From Rhodospirillales bacterium (GTDB taxonomy: Bacteria > Pseudomonadota > Alphaproteobacteria > Micavibrionales > Micavibrionaceae), in contig JACKIQ010000001.1 in NCBI GenBank assembly GCA_020638365.1, forward strand, positions 62,001 through 126,000: 64,000 nucleotides of DNA, given 5' to 3'. A program made the position numbers and the translations under genes. A model generated the notes under the pieces. The model made no database searches. It saw nothing but the letters and a program-made list of their open reading frames with translations, and was not told the DNA's origin. Positions within the stretch are counted from its first letter, which is position 1. Each line of letters starts with the position of its first letter. This document shows, piece after piece, positions 1 to 8,209 of this stretch.

Positions 1-550
1 TCATGTAGCGGTTCCAGTGCTGTCCGTTCTGCAACACGTGCCCGTGAGGGGCGTGTTCTTCATAGCCGGTGAGAAGGGAAAAGATGTAATCCGGTCCGCC
101 CGCGCGCGCCTTGGCTATCAGGGACAAGTCGGGCGGGATGGCGCCGTTATTAGCCGCAGCAGCCTGTTTTGCGTTTGCAAAGGGCGCCTTGAAGCGATCG
201 CTTGGCATACCGGGGCGTTCGAACATTTCTCCTTCGTCGTCAGGGCCGTCCATATACGTGTATTCTCCGGCGATGTTCTTGATCTGCGCCTCGTTGTAGC
301 CCAGCGCCTCAAGATTACGGTAATAGATCAGGTTCATGGAATGACAGGACACACAGACTTCACGGTAAATCTTATAGCCTCTTTGCAGCGCCGCGCGGTC
401 GTAGGTTCCGGTCGGCCCGTCAAATGACCATTGAACGTCCTGCGGCTTTTCTTCCCCTCCGGAGGCGCGGGAGGGCGTTGAGACAGCCAACGGGGCCAGC
501 CCAATCAGAGCGCAGAGAGCTAACAGCCTTGCGAAGCGGGTTGCGTTCAT
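1..550 (-). CDS. petC: Cytochrome c1 of the bc1 complex, 3' end cut by window edge
   Basis: This is the first 183 residues of cytochrome c1, the membrane-anchored c-type haem subunit that passes electrons from the Rieske protein to soluble cytochrome c. I translated it by hand because the frame runs off the left edge. It opens with a hydrophobic signal peptide (MNATRFARLLALCALIGLAP). The haem-binding CVSCH motif lies near residue 70, followed by cytochrome c1 landmarks: NEAQIKNIA, DDEGEMFERPGMPSD, NGAIPPDLSLI and PDYIFSLLTGY. The axial Met and the C-terminal membrane anchor lie outside the window. The ATG overlaps the petB stop (ATGA), so the two are translationally coupled in petA-petB-petC order. 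Identification is firm; only the 3' part is unseen. Confidence 0.95.
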   Translation of the reverse strand, partial: MNATRFARLLALCALIGLAPLAVSTPSRASGGEEKPQDVQWSFDGPTGTYDRAALQRGYKIYREVCVSCHSMNLIYYRNLEALGYNEAQIKNIAGEYTYMDGPDDEGEMFERPGMPSDRFKAPFANAKQAAAANNGAIPPDLSLIAKARAGGPDYIFSLLTGYEEHAPHGHVLQNGQHWNRYM

Positions 551-2076
551 ATTTTCGTCTCCGCGTTGATTTGTTTGGCTAAAACGACGTCGTGGATGCT
601 CTCGGGCAAGGGCTTTGCCTTCTCAAAGCGGCCAAGCAACGGCAGTATCACCAGAAAATATGCGAAATAATAACCGGTTCCCAGCAAGCCCACCAAAATG
701 AGCGGCACACCCGCAACGGACGCGTCAGCCGGCTGCGAGCCTACATAACCCAGTATCAGGAAAACCACCACTAGGAGCAGGAAGAAAACGCGGTACAGGG
801 GACGGTAACGCGCGCTGCGGACAGGGTGCGTATCAAGCCACGGCAGAACGAAAAGCATCGCGACGGAACCGAACATGGCCAGAACTCCGCCGAGTTTCGC
901 CGAGATCGGCGCAGCTTCGGCGCTCATCCCCGGAAGGGCCTGAAGCGTTCCGCACATATTCTTGAAGCCGACGTTTGCTTCGAGCCACTGCGCGTCAATA
1001 CGCTGGCAGGAGTCGCCCGTAAACCCGGTGAGTACCAGAAGGCCGCCGACGACCAGAAGAGCCAAGCCGCCCGCCGCCGAAAGATAGACCGGCTTTTTAC
1101 GCCAGACGAAATCGACCAGCAAGAGCAGGAGCATGACCAGACCGAGGAGGAAATAGAGGTTCATGTTAAAGGTAATCGCGCGCAAGATCGCGTAGAACGG
1201 CAGGAAGTACCACTCCGGGACGATATGCGGGGGCGTCACCATAGGGTTTGCCTGAATGTAGTTGTCCGGGTGGCCCAAAGCATCGGGCATGTAGAAGATA
1301 AAGACGCAATAAACAAGCACGAACACCAGAAGGCCGAAGGAGTCCTTGATCGTGTAGTACGGGTGGAAAGGCAAAGTATCCTGCCGTGTTTTCGGCTCAA
1401 TGCCCAGCGGGTTGTTCGAACCGCAAATGTGCAAAGCCCAAATATGCAGGAAGACAACAGCAAAAATCACGAATGGAAGCAGGAAGTGCAAAGCGAAGAA
1501 GCGCGTCAGGGTCGGGTTGGACACGGCGAAGCCGCCGAGCAGCCATACCTGAATGTCTTCCCCGATAAACGGAATGGCCGTGAAGAACCCGGTAATCACC
1601 GTCGCGCCCCACAGGCTCATCTGGCCCCACGGCAGAACGTACCCAAGGAAAGCCGTGGCCATCATCAGCAGGAAGATGAGCGCCCCCAGAATCCAGAGCA
1701 GTTCGCGCGGCTTTTTATAGGAGCCGTAATACATGCCCCGGAAAATATGAATATAAACGGCGATAAAGAAGAACGACGCCCCGTTCATGTGGATGTAACG
1801 AATCAGCCAGCCGCCGTTGACATCACGCATGATGCGCTCGACGCTGTTGAAGGCCAGACCGGTGTCGGCCGAATAGTGCATCGCCAAGAACAGGCCGGTG
1901 GCGATCATGACAACCAGCATAAAGCCGGCAATCGCGCCGAAATTCCAGAAGTAGTTGAAGTTTCTCGGCACCGGGAAAACGCCGTATTCCTTGTTCAGGA
2001 GCGTGAAAATCGGCATCCGCGAGTCGATCCATTCGACGACCGTGTTATTGAAGGGTTCCCTGTTTCCGCTTGCCAT
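547..2076 (-). CDS. petB: Cytochrome b of the ubiquinol-cytochrome c reductase
   Basis: The 509-residue integral membrane subunit carries haems bL and bH and the Qo and Qi quinone sites. The four haem ligands are visible as two pairs 14 apart: His96/His110 (RYIHMNGA, YIHIFRG) and His197/His211 (LHFLLPF, LHIWALH). The Qo-site PEWY motif is at residues 287-290. The C-terminal helices (GGVLAMFGS, LPWLDTHPVRSARYRP, LPLLGRFE) are those of bacterial cytochrome b. The protein is longer than the usual 430-450 residues because about 90 residues (roughly 302-391) separate the PEWY loop from the next conserved helix. That stretch has two extra hydrophobic segments and a loop with two cysteines. It sits 12 bp after petA and overlaps petC by 4 bp. 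Confidence 0.97.
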   Translation of the reverse strand: MASGNREPFNNTVVEWIDSRMPIFTLLNKEYGVFPVPRNFNYFWNFGAIAGFMLVVMIATGLFLAMHYSADTGLAFNSVERIMRDVNGGWLIRYIHMNGASFFFIAVYIHIFRGMYYGSYKKPRELLWILGALIFLLMMATAFLGYVLPWGQMSLWGATVITGFFTAIPFIGEDIQVWLLGGFAVSNPTLTRFFALHFLLPFVIFAVVFLHIWALHICGSNNPLGIEPKTRQDTLPFHPYYTIKDSFGLLVFVLVYCVFIFYMPDALGHPDNYIQANPMVTPPHIVPEWYFLPFYAILRAITFNMNLYFLLGLVMLLLLLVDFVWRKKPVYLSAAGGLALLVVGGLLVLTGFTGDSCQRIDAQWLEANVGFKNMCGTLQALPGMSAEAAPISAKLGGVLAMFGSVAMLFVLPWLDTHPVRSARYRPLYRVFFLLLVVVFLILGYVGSQPADASVAGVPLILVGLLGTGYYFAYFLVILPLLGRFEKAKPLPESIHDVVLAKQINAETKI

Positions 2077-2088
2077 AGTCCCGATCCC

Positions 2089-2637
2089 TTATCCGATCTT
2101 GATTTTCGTGTCGCTGAGAAAAGCGTAAGGCGGCACGGTCAAATTTTTCGGCGCCGGTCCCTTGCGTATGCGTCCGGAGGTATCGTAATGAGATCCGTGA
2201 CAGGGGCAGAACCAGCCGCCGAAATCGCCGTGATTATCCGATTCTTTCTGGCCCATAGGAACGCACCCAAGATGCGTACACACGCCAACCGTGACCAACC
2301 ATTCCGGTTTCTTGACGCGTTCTTCGTCCGTCTGCTTGTCAATGAGGCTTTGCAGGTTTACGCTTTCGGCCGCCTTGATCTGTTCAGGGGTACGGTGACG
2401 GATGAAAACCGGCTTTCCGCGCCACATGACGGTCTTGGAGCTTCCTTCGGGAATATCGGATAGGTCCACCTCTATTGTGGCCAGCGCCAACGTATCCCTG
2501 GCGGGGCTCAGGGAGTTCAGCAGAGGAAAAGCCGCTATCGCCGCACCGATAGCGCCGAAGGCCCCTGCAAGGATGGCCATAAAATCGCGGCGGGTTTCGC
2601 CATCATCGTCGTGTTCCGTGTGCATATGGGCTGTCAT
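2089..2637 (-). CDS. petA: Rieske iron-sulfur subunit of the bc1 complex
   Basis: The 182-residue Rieske [2Fe-2S] protein takes the first electron from ubiquinol at the Qo site. The N-terminus has a twin-arginine-type motif (TRRDFMAIL) followed by one hydrophobic segment at about residues 21-40, as expected for a Tat-exported, membrane-anchored Rieske protein. Both cluster-binding boxes are intact: CTHLGC at residues 120-125 and CPCHGS at 144-149, giving two Cys and two His ligands plus the disulfide pair. The TSGRIRKGPAPKNL segment is also typical. It is the first gene of the petABC operon; its promoter should lie between 2638 and about 2780, back to back with that of trmL. Confidence 0.97.
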   Translation of the reverse strand: MTAHMHTEHDDDGETRRDFMAILAGAFGAIGAAIAAFPLLNSLSPARDTLALATIEVDLSDIPEGSSKTVMWRGKPVFIRHRTPEQIKAAESVNLQSLIDKQTDEERVKKPEWLVTVGVCTHLGCVPMGQKESDNHGDFGGWFCPCHGSHYDTSGRIRKGPAPKNLTVPPYAFLSDTKIKIG

Positions 2638-2688
2638 TCTTACTTCCCCACCTAAATTCCAGTCATTTCAGAAGAGACTTTTACCTGT

Positions 2689-2718
2689 TTGACGAAGACT
2701 ATTAATCCTCTATTTATA
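2689..2718 (+). promoter_or_regulatory. Sigma-70-like promoter for trmL-hemF
   Basis: TTGACG at 2689-2694 is followed 16 bp later by TATTTA at 2711-2716; TTTATA at 2713-2718 would give an 18 bp spacer. It lies 60 bp ahead of the chosen trmL ATG. Its position argues against the upstream TTG start at 2689, which would fall inside the -35 element. Pattern match only. Confidence 0.5.
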
Positions 2719-2778
2719 GAAGATCAACCCCTAACGATCTACGGGAAATATAAATTTTTCTCTTGTTATCATCTGTTT

Positions 2779-3309
2779 ATGAATATCGACGCTCCCTTGC
2801 TCCGCCTTGCCCTTTACCAGCCCGACATACCCCAGAACGTGGGGGCTGCCATCCGGCTCTGCGCCTGTCTTGATCTCGGGCTTGACGTTATCGAGCCGTG
2901 CGGCTTTCCATGGGATGAGCGCAAGGTCAGGGGGGCGGCAATGGATTATTTCGACAAACTCTCGCCGGTGCGCCATTCCTCGTGGAACACTTTCAGGGAA
3001 ACTTACCGGGACAAAGGAAGGGTCCTGCTCTTGACCACGCAATCGGATCTCTCCTACTCCCGTATGAGATTCCTTCCCGGCGACATCCTTCTAACAGGAC
3101 GGGAGAGCGCGGGCGTTCCCGAATCCGTCCATGACGCCGCCGATATGCGGATCGGCATTCCCATGGCCGCCGGGCTGCGTTCGCTGAACGTGATTAACGC
3201 AGCCGCGATGGTTCTGGGCGAAGCGTTACGCCAGACCCGGTGGAACATTACGCCGGGTTCTGATAAAAAACAGGGATCAGTTTTAAAAGCTAAGGACGCG
3301 GACCCATGA
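2779..3309 (+). CDS. trmL: tRNA (cytidine/uridine-34 2'-O)-methyltransferase, TrmL family
   Basis: A 176-residue SPOUT-class (knotted) RNA methyltransferase. TrmL methylates the ribose of the wobble nucleotide in certain leucine tRNAs. Family landmarks are LYQPDIPQNVGAAIRL near the N-terminus, FPWDERKVRGAAMDYFD, and the SAM-binding knot motifs LLTGRESAGVPE and RIGIPMAAGLRSLNVINA. The frame is open further upstream from a TTG at 2689, but homology begins right after the ATG at 2779 and a promoter-like sequence covers the upstream part. The stop overlaps the hemF start (ATGA), so the two genes are coupled. Exact tRNA specificity is inferred from the family. Confidence 0.9.
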   Translation: MNIDAPLLRLALYQPDIPQNVGAAIRLCACLDLGLDVIEPCGFPWDERKVRGAAMDYFDKLSPVRHSSWNTFRETYRDKGRVLLLTTQSDLSYSRMRFLPGDILLTGRESAGVPESVHDAADMRIGIPMAAGLRSLNVINAAAMVLGEALRQTRWNITPGSDKKQGSVLKAKDADP

Positions 3310-4229
3310 GCGTAAAGCCCGATACAAACGCTATTCATGACGATATCAGCCTTGAGGACAAGCAGGAACAAGCCGCGAACTGGTTCTACTCTTTGCAGGC
3401 CCTGATCTGCGAGGCGTTTGAAAAAATAGAGGAGGATCTTGCCGGCGGGCCTAAAGCCGGCCTTCCGGCCGGGCGGTTTGAAAAAACGCCGTGGGAGCGA
3501 GAAAAATCCGAGAAACCGAACGTGTCCGGTTCGGTTTTGCAGGGCGGCGGAACAATGGCGGTTATGCGCGGGCGTGTCTTCGAGAAGGTCGGGGTGAATG
3601 TTTCGCGTGTGCACGGGATTTTTTCCCCGGATTATGCGGAAAAAATCCCCGGCGCAGATGAAAGCAAAGGGCATTTCTGGGCTTCGGGCATCTCGCTGGT
3701 CGCGCATATGCAGTCGCCGCTGGTTCCAGCCGTGCATATGAACACGCGGATGATTATGACGTCACAATCTTGGTTCGGGGGCGGAGCCGACCTAACGCCG
3801 ATGTTCGAGGACACGGACGATACGCAGGCCTTTCACGACGCCTTCAAGGAATGCTGCGATTCGCACGATCCGGATTACTACCCGGAGTTCAAGGCGTGGT
3901 GCGACCGTTATTTTTACCTTCCTCACCGCAACGAACCGCGCGGGATCGGCGGAATTTTCTACGATTACCTCGACCGGAAAAACTGGGGGGAGGACTTTTC
4001 CTTCACCAAGGACGTGGGGCGGACGTTCCTTGATATCTACCCGAAAATCGTGCGGCGCTCCATGAACCGCGAATGGACGGATGAGGAGCGCGAACATCAG
4101 CTTGTCCGGCGGGGGCGGTACGTCGAATTCAACCTACTTTATGACAGGGGTACGCAATTCGGCCTGAAAACCGGAGGCAATACCGAGGCGATCCTTATGT
4201 CCATGCCTCCCGTGGTCAAGTGGCCCTGA
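3306..4229 (+). CDS. hemF: Oxygen-dependent coproporphyrinogen III oxidase
   Basis: The 307-residue enzyme decarboxylates two propionates of coproporphyrinogen III to give protoporphyrinogen IX in haem synthesis, using O2. It is full length. Visible family signatures are SGSVLQGGG-type residues near 80, WFGGGADLTPMF near 157, the PHRNEPRGIGGIFYDYLD block, GRYVEFNLLYDRGTQFGL and the C-terminal GGNTEAILMSMPP. Dependence on O2 fits with the bc1 complex next door, suggesting aerobic respiration. Translation is coupled to trmL by an ATGA overlap. A gap of 155 bp with no clear hairpin terminator follows. Confidence 0.97.
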   Translation: MSVKPDTNAIHDDISLEDKQEQAANWFYSLQALICEAFEKIEEDLAGGPKAGLPAGRFEKTPWEREKSEKPNVSGSVLQGGGTMAVMRGRVFEKVGVNVSRVHGIFSPDYAEKIPGADESKGHFWASGISLVAHMQSPLVPAVHMNTRMIMTSQSWFGGGADLTPMFEDTDDTQAFHDAFKECCDSHDPDYYPEFKAWCDRYFYLPHRNEPRGIGGIFYDYLDRKNWGEDFSFTKDVGRTFLDIYPKIVRRSMNREWTDEEREHQLVRRGRYVEFNLLYDRGTQFGLKTGGNTEAILMSMPPVVKWP

Positions 4230-4384
4230 AAAATCCAGAGTTGGCCCTTTGATTTTACTGCGTTGCAGCAAAGGCTTTTCTTTCTTCAAGGCCGGGTCCC
4301 GGACTATTATCTTTTTGTAATATTATTTTGATTTTTATAAAATGTGCGCATAAGCGCGGTTAAGCGGTAGTTGGGTGTGTTTCC

Positions 4385-5332
4385 ATGCTGGACGATGAAA
4401 TTTCTCACGATAAATACCTAGCGTCATATATGATTGACGCGTGGAGGCGCAAGGGCGGCCCCAATATCATTCCCGCCTCAATACACCGTGATTCGTTTTG
4501 CGGGAGTCCGGAAGTCACTTTTGCGCAAGACGGGCAGGAACTGAAGTTTTTTTTCGGCAGAACGCCGTTTAATTCCCCTGAATCAGAACGGCTCATCTCC
4601 GATAAATGGGACATGTTCCGTACCCTTCAGGATGAAATACCCCTTCCCCATACGGAATACGTGTCCAAGACCGATCCTCGCAGCGATGTCGGCATTCGTG
4701 ATTCTGTCGTTAGATTGATTAACGCTCCCGAGCATCCATTTTCGTTTCCCCTGGTGGTCAAGCCCAGCGAGGGGTCTCTCTCGTGCAACGTTCATATTGT
4801 CAAGAACCCCTGTGAACTGGAGCGTGCGATTTTTCTGAACCGTACCGATATGAGCAACGGGCCGGGTATCCTTTTTCAGGAGTTTTTGGGCGATGGCCGT
4901 CAGTTATTCCCTGAAATTCGCGGGGTATGCCTGGACGGAGAAGTCATGATCGCCTATGACAGGGTTACGCAACACGATATCCCCGATGATCTTCTTACAA
5001 ATCCATCGCATTGGCCGGGCGTTTTGCGCCGGGAAGTCACTGATCCCAAGGTTCTTGACCAGATCCAGTGCATTGCAGAGCATTTATATGACGCGTACGG
5101 GCTGTCTTATGTTGCTTTTGATATGAAATGCGACAAGGAGGGGCGCCTCTGGGTTCTTGAGGGCAACGTCGCACCGCTCGGGCTGGATGAGGTTGAACGC
5201 CAGCTCAAAAACGGACCGGCGCTCGTTACGCGCCTTGCGGATAAGATGTTTGACAAGGTGTTGGCCCATAAACCGGAGCTTCAACTCCAGATGGCCGCAT
5301 CCATGCCGGCAGGCGGACCTCAAATGTCTTAA
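4385..5332 (+). CDS. Stand-alone ATP-grasp domain protein, substrate unknown
   Basis: A 315-residue soluble protein with the C-terminal two thirds of an ATP-grasp fold, as in RimK and glutathione synthetase-type ligases. Visible elements are the nucleotide-binding lysine strand FPLVVKPSEGSLSCN (Lys126), the ILFQEFLG strand with Glu166, and probable Mg ligands in YVAFDMKCD (Asp246) and WVLEGN (Glu259 and Asn261). The N-terminal ~90 residues resemble no substrate domain I know. Such proteins join a carboxylate to an amine or thiol, but no partner gene nearby shows the substrate. It is a single-gene unit, convergent with cca 11 bp downstream. The start has no strong ribosome-binding site. Confidence 0.8.
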   Translation: MLDDEISHDKYLASYMIDAWRRKGGPNIIPASIHRDSFCGSPEVTFAQDGQELKFFFGRTPFNSPESERLISDKWDMFRTLQDEIPLPHTEYVSKTDPRSDVGIRDSVVRLINAPEHPFSFPLVVKPSEGSLSCNVHIVKNPCELERAIFLNRTDMSNGPGILFQEFLGDGRQLFPEIRGVCLDGEVMIAYDRVTQHDIPDDLLTNPSHWPGVLRREVTDPKVLDQIQCIAEHLYDAYGLSYVAFDMKCDKEGRLWVLEGNVAPLGLDEVERQLKNGPALVTRLADKMFDKVLAHKPELQLQMAASMPAGGPQMS

Positions 5333-5343
5333 ATATTATACAG

Positions 5344-6600
5344 TTAAAGCTTTTTCTTTAAGCTTTTATACAGTTCGTCAGGCGTCATATTGAAGTCCGA
5401 TGCAATCCATTCTTCCTCAAGTTCTTCGAGCGTTTGTCCCAAGAGAGGACCGGCCTTGATCCCGGCTTCGAGGAGATCTTCGCCGGTTACAGGAAATTCA
5501 GGAATCTCCCACGTCTGGATGATTTGCAACGCGGTCGGCGCAAAGGCGTTCACGACCCGGTCCTGCGTCAGTTCAATCATGAGCGCCTGCGCAGTTATGG
5601 TTCGCCCGAACCTGTATATACCGGCCCTTACTGCGGAGGCGCACGAGAGGTCAGGTTGGCTCAGAGCTCCTTTGATGGCCTGCATGTCCTTGAGAAAAAC
5701 TTTCGGGAAAAGGATCAGGTTTTCCATCGCTTTTATGTTTTCCAGATTCATACCCGCCTGCACGTACAGGCGTGAGGGGAGCGAGACGAGACCGTATCGC
5801 TTCTGGGCGTAGCATAGATGGTCGAGGGCATCCGGCTCGTATTCTAGAAATGAAAAATCTTTCAGAATATTGTTTTCAAACATTATATCCAGTATGCGGC
5901 GCGGCTTGTCGGACGCCATGATCTTGAAGAATTCCTGTGTGATGCGTTCGCGGGACAGCGTCGCTATTTTATCCGAAGCAGCGCGGCAGGCCCGGAGCGC
6001 ATCCAGCTCAAACTCTTCACCTCCGTAGATCGCGTGGAAACGGAAGAAGCGCAGAATTCTGAGATAATCTTCCTGTATTCTTTTGACCGGATCGCCGACG
6101 AAGCGTATACGGCCGGCGTCTAGGTCCTCTATACCCTGCCCGGTCGGGTCGTAAACATTGCCGTTGGGGTCAGCAAGAAGCGTGTTCATCGTGAAGTCTC
6201 TGCGCTGCGCGTCTTCGATCCAGTTCTGCGTAAAACTGACTTCCGCACGGCGACCGTCCGTTTCCACATCGCGGCGCAGGGTTGTAATTTCGAAATGCGT
6301 GCCGTCAATAACAGCCGTCACCGTCCCATGCTTCAGGCCGGTCGGGATGACGGTTATCTCCTGCGCCTTGCATAAATCCATCACCTTTTCAGGAGTAAGA
6401 GGCGTGGCGAGGTCTATATCATCAACCTCCCGGCCAAAAAGCGCGTTGCGAACACAGCCGCCGACAAACAGGGCGGCGGGTTCTCTGCTCGCACCCTGCC
6501 CTTTTTCAAGTGCCGCCAGAAGCCTGTGCGCCGCGGGGGAGGTCATCCACTCCTGCGGCGGGATCGTTCTGGCCGGTTTCAATTCCAGTCTTTCATTCAT
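5344..6600 (-). CDS. cca: CCA tRNA nucleotidyltransferase / poly(A) polymerase family
   Basis: A 418-residue class II nucleotidyltransferase that adds or repairs the 3' CCA of tRNAs. The head domain shows LFVGGCVRNALFGREVDDIDLAT, with the GG-x-V-R motif and the metal-binding DxD aspartates. RRDFTMNTLLADPNG and DPVKRIQEDYLRILRFFRFHA are the template (neck) motifs of the family. The frame is open to 6639, but the ATG at 6600 is chosen: it overlaps the stop of the upstream DUF1285 gene (ATGAATGA), and homology begins shortly after. Poly(A) polymerases share this fold; CCA addition is preferred because the protein is compact and has no basic C-terminal extension. Confidence 0.92.
   Translation of the reverse strand: MNERLELKPARTIPPQEWMTSPAAHRLLAALEKGQGASREPAALFVGGCVRNALFGREVDDIDLATPLTPEKVMDLCKAQEITVIPTGLKHGTVTAVIDGTHFEITTLRRDVETDGRRAEVSFTQNWIEDAQRRDFTMNTLLADPNGNVYDPTGQGIEDLDAGRIRFVGDPVKRIQEDYLRILRFFRFHAIYGGEEFELDALRACRAASDKIATLSRERITQEFFKIMASDKPRRILDIMFENNILKDFSFLEYEPDALDHLCYAQKRYGLVSLPSRLYVQAGMNLENIKAMENLILFPKVFLKDMQAIKGALSQPDLSCASAVRAGIYRFGRTITAQALMIELTQDRVVNAFAPTALQIIQTWEIPEFPVTGEDLLEAGIKAGPLLGQTLEELEEEWIASDFNMTPDELYKSLKKKL
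5346..5370. terminator. Weak bidirectional terminator between ATP-grasp gene and cca
   Basis: Inverted repeat AAAGCTT (5346-5352), 7-nt loop, AAGCTTT (5360-5366), with T-rich flanks on both sides. It sits at the convergent junction and overlaps the last codons of cca. It is flanked by a direct repeat TATACAGTT (5337-5345 and 5367-5375). The stem is AT-rich, so strength is doubtful. Confidence 0.4.
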
Positions 6601-7060
6601 CGTTTTCCTCTTCAGCCAAACTATACGTCCGTCCGCCAAGCGTCAGTTCAGCCCCGTATTTCGAGAGTAAATCATAGTAAACCGTCCTGTTAACGCGGGC
6701 ATAAAGTCCGTCGCGGACGTGGATATATGGGATTCTGCCTTTCGCGGCGGGGTAAGAGCGCAGTTCCAACGGATGTTCCTCAGAGACCGTCACGCGTTCG
6801 CCAAGGTTGGTCGTAAAGGTAAGGGCGTCGTTCTTTATCTCGTATGCGACAAGGATGAAGGGCACGTCTTCAACCTCAACGGCGTATTTCTCGAAGGGGG
6901 ATTGCAACCAGTAACGGCCCTGAGAATCGCGTTTCAAGCCTCGCTCCGCAAAGAGTTTAACCAGAGATTCTCTGGAGATCGGCCGGTCGTCATGGAACCA
7001 CACGCCGTTACGGTCGATACGGAAATTCTGCGGGTCCTGATCGGGTTGGTGTTGTGTCAT
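6593..7060 (-). CDS. DUF1285 family protein
   Basis: A 155-residue cytoplasmic protein of the DUF1285 family, function unknown. FRIDRNGVWFHDDRPISR near the N-terminus, YWLQSPFEKYAVEVEDVPF in the middle and GLYARVNRTVYYDLL near the end match the family pattern. No signal peptide or membrane segment is seen. The frame opens upstream at 7195, but that would run across the moxR ribosome-binding site on the other strand; the ATG at 7060 begins just before the conserved region. It is co-transcribed with cca (8 bp overlap), which in alphaproteobacteria is a recurrent pairing with the MoxR/DUF58 cluster next door. Confidence 0.8.
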   Translation of the reverse strand: MTQHQPDQDPQNFRIDRNGVWFHDDRPISRESLVKLFAERGLKRDSQGRYWLQSPFEKYAVEVEDVPFILVAYEIKNDALTFTTNLGERVTVSEEHPLELRSYPAAKGRIPYIHVRDGLYARVNRTVYYDLLSKYGAELTLGGRTYSLAEEENDE

Positions 7061-7111
7061 AGGGCTGATGGTTCTAAGATACGCGCGAAACGGATGATGC
7101 AGGCTCTTGTT

Positions 7112-7141
7112 TTTAGCCGTCCCGTTTTGCGTTAGTATAAT
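7112..7141 (+). promoter_or_regulatory. Possible promoter of the moxR cluster
   Basis: A perfect -10 hexamer TATAAT (7136-7141) with a weak -35 (TTTAGC, 7112-7117, 18 bp spacer). It lies 35 bp ahead of the moxR GTG, in the divergent gap with DUF1285. Confidence 0.4.
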
Positions 7142-7176
7142 CGCCATCCGTTTTTCAAGGAAGGAGTTTCTCAGTC

Positions 7177-8169
7177 GTGAGCGAAGCCAAAACACACAGA
7201 AACCCGAAGGATTTCGCCGATCAGGCCGCGCAGAAACTGTTCCGCGCCCGTTCGGAAATTTCCAAGGTTATTTTCGGACAGCAGTCTGTAGTCGATCTGA
7301 CCCTTACGACCCTTGTGTCCGGGGGGCATGTTTTGCTGGTCGGTGCGCCGGGGCTGGCCAAAACTTTACTGGTCGAAACGACCGCCAAGGTTCTGGGTCT
7401 GTCATCCAACCGCGTGCAGTGCACTCCCGATCTTATGCCTGCAGATATTCTCGGCTCGGAAGTTCTGGAGGAAGACGAGAAGGGCAAACGCTCCTTCCGG
7501 TTTATTCCCGGCCCGGTTTTTACAGAGTTTTTGATGGCGGACGAGATCAACCGAGCCAGTCCGCGTACGCAATCGGCCCTGCTTCAGGCGATGCAGGAAA
7601 AAGAGGTTTCGGTTTCCGGGAAGCCGCATGCGCTTCCGCGCCCGTTCCACGTTCTGGCGACGCAGAACCCTATCGAGCAGGAGGGGACCTACCCGCTTCC
7701 CGAGGCACAGCTCGACCGTTTCATGATGCAGATCGACGTGGATTATCCTGACGAACAAGCCGAGCTTGAGGTGATCCTGAGCACTACAAGCAACGAACAT
7801 TACGAGCCTAGCGCCGTGATGAGCAAGCAGGATCTGGTCGACATCCAAATTCTTGTGCGCGACCTGCCTATCGGTGAGGAAGTCGTTCAATCCATCCTTC
7901 GGCTTGTCCGCGCTTTGCGGCCTGGGCCAAACGCTCCTGATTTCGTTAACGAATATGTCACATGGGCGCCCGGACCCCGGGGTTCTCAGGGACTGATGCT
8001 GGCTTCCCGGGCGGCAGCGCTTCTTGACGGGCGATTAATGCCTGTGCTGGGGGATGTCAGCGCACTGGCCGTTCCGGTCCTTAAACACCGGATGGCCCTG
8101 AATTTCAAGGCGCGGGCGCAGGGTGTAAGTGTGGCCGATATCATCGAGAAGGTCTCGGAACGAATCTGA
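7177..8169 (+). CDS. MoxR-family AAA+ ATPase
   Basis: A 330-residue AAA+ ATPase of the MoxR group, chaperone-like ATPases that act with von Willebrand A (VWA) proteins, often in protein maturation or envelope stress. The Walker A motif is GAPGLAKT (residues 56-63) and Walker B is LMADE (119-123). The sensor-1 region LATQNPIEQEGTYPLPEAQLDRFM is the MoxR hallmark. The start is a GTG preceded by a good AAGGAG site. It leads a four-gene cluster (MoxR, DUF58, BatA-like, VWA/GATase-like), a conserved alphaproteobacterial arrangement in which the ATPase probably remodels the membrane partners. The target is unknown. Confidence 0.92.
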   Translation: MSEAKTHRNPKDFADQAAQKLFRARSEISKVIFGQQSVVDLTLTTLVSGGHVLLVGAPGLAKTLLVETTAKVLGLSSNRVQCTPDLMPADILGSEVLEEDEKGKRSFRFIPGPVFTEFLMADEINRASPRTQSALLQAMQEKEVSVSGKPHALPRPFHVLATQNPIEQEGTYPLPEAQLDRFMMQIDVDYPDEQAELEVILSTTSNEHYEPSAVMSKQDLVDIQILVRDLPIGEEVVQSILRLVRALRPGPNAPDFVNEYVTWAPGPRGSQGLMLASRAAALLDGRLMPVLGDVSALAVPVLKHRMALNFKARAQGVSVADIIEKVSERI

Positions 8170-8209
8170 ATAAAGGATAGCATCACCCGCGTTTACAGAA
8201 GGAGTCCCC

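Noticed and set aside
826..2463. 545-residue open frame on the plus strand across petB and petA
   Set aside because: It is antisense to two firmly identified genes; its product is Arg/Gln/His-rich without domains, as expected for a shadow of a high-GC gene.
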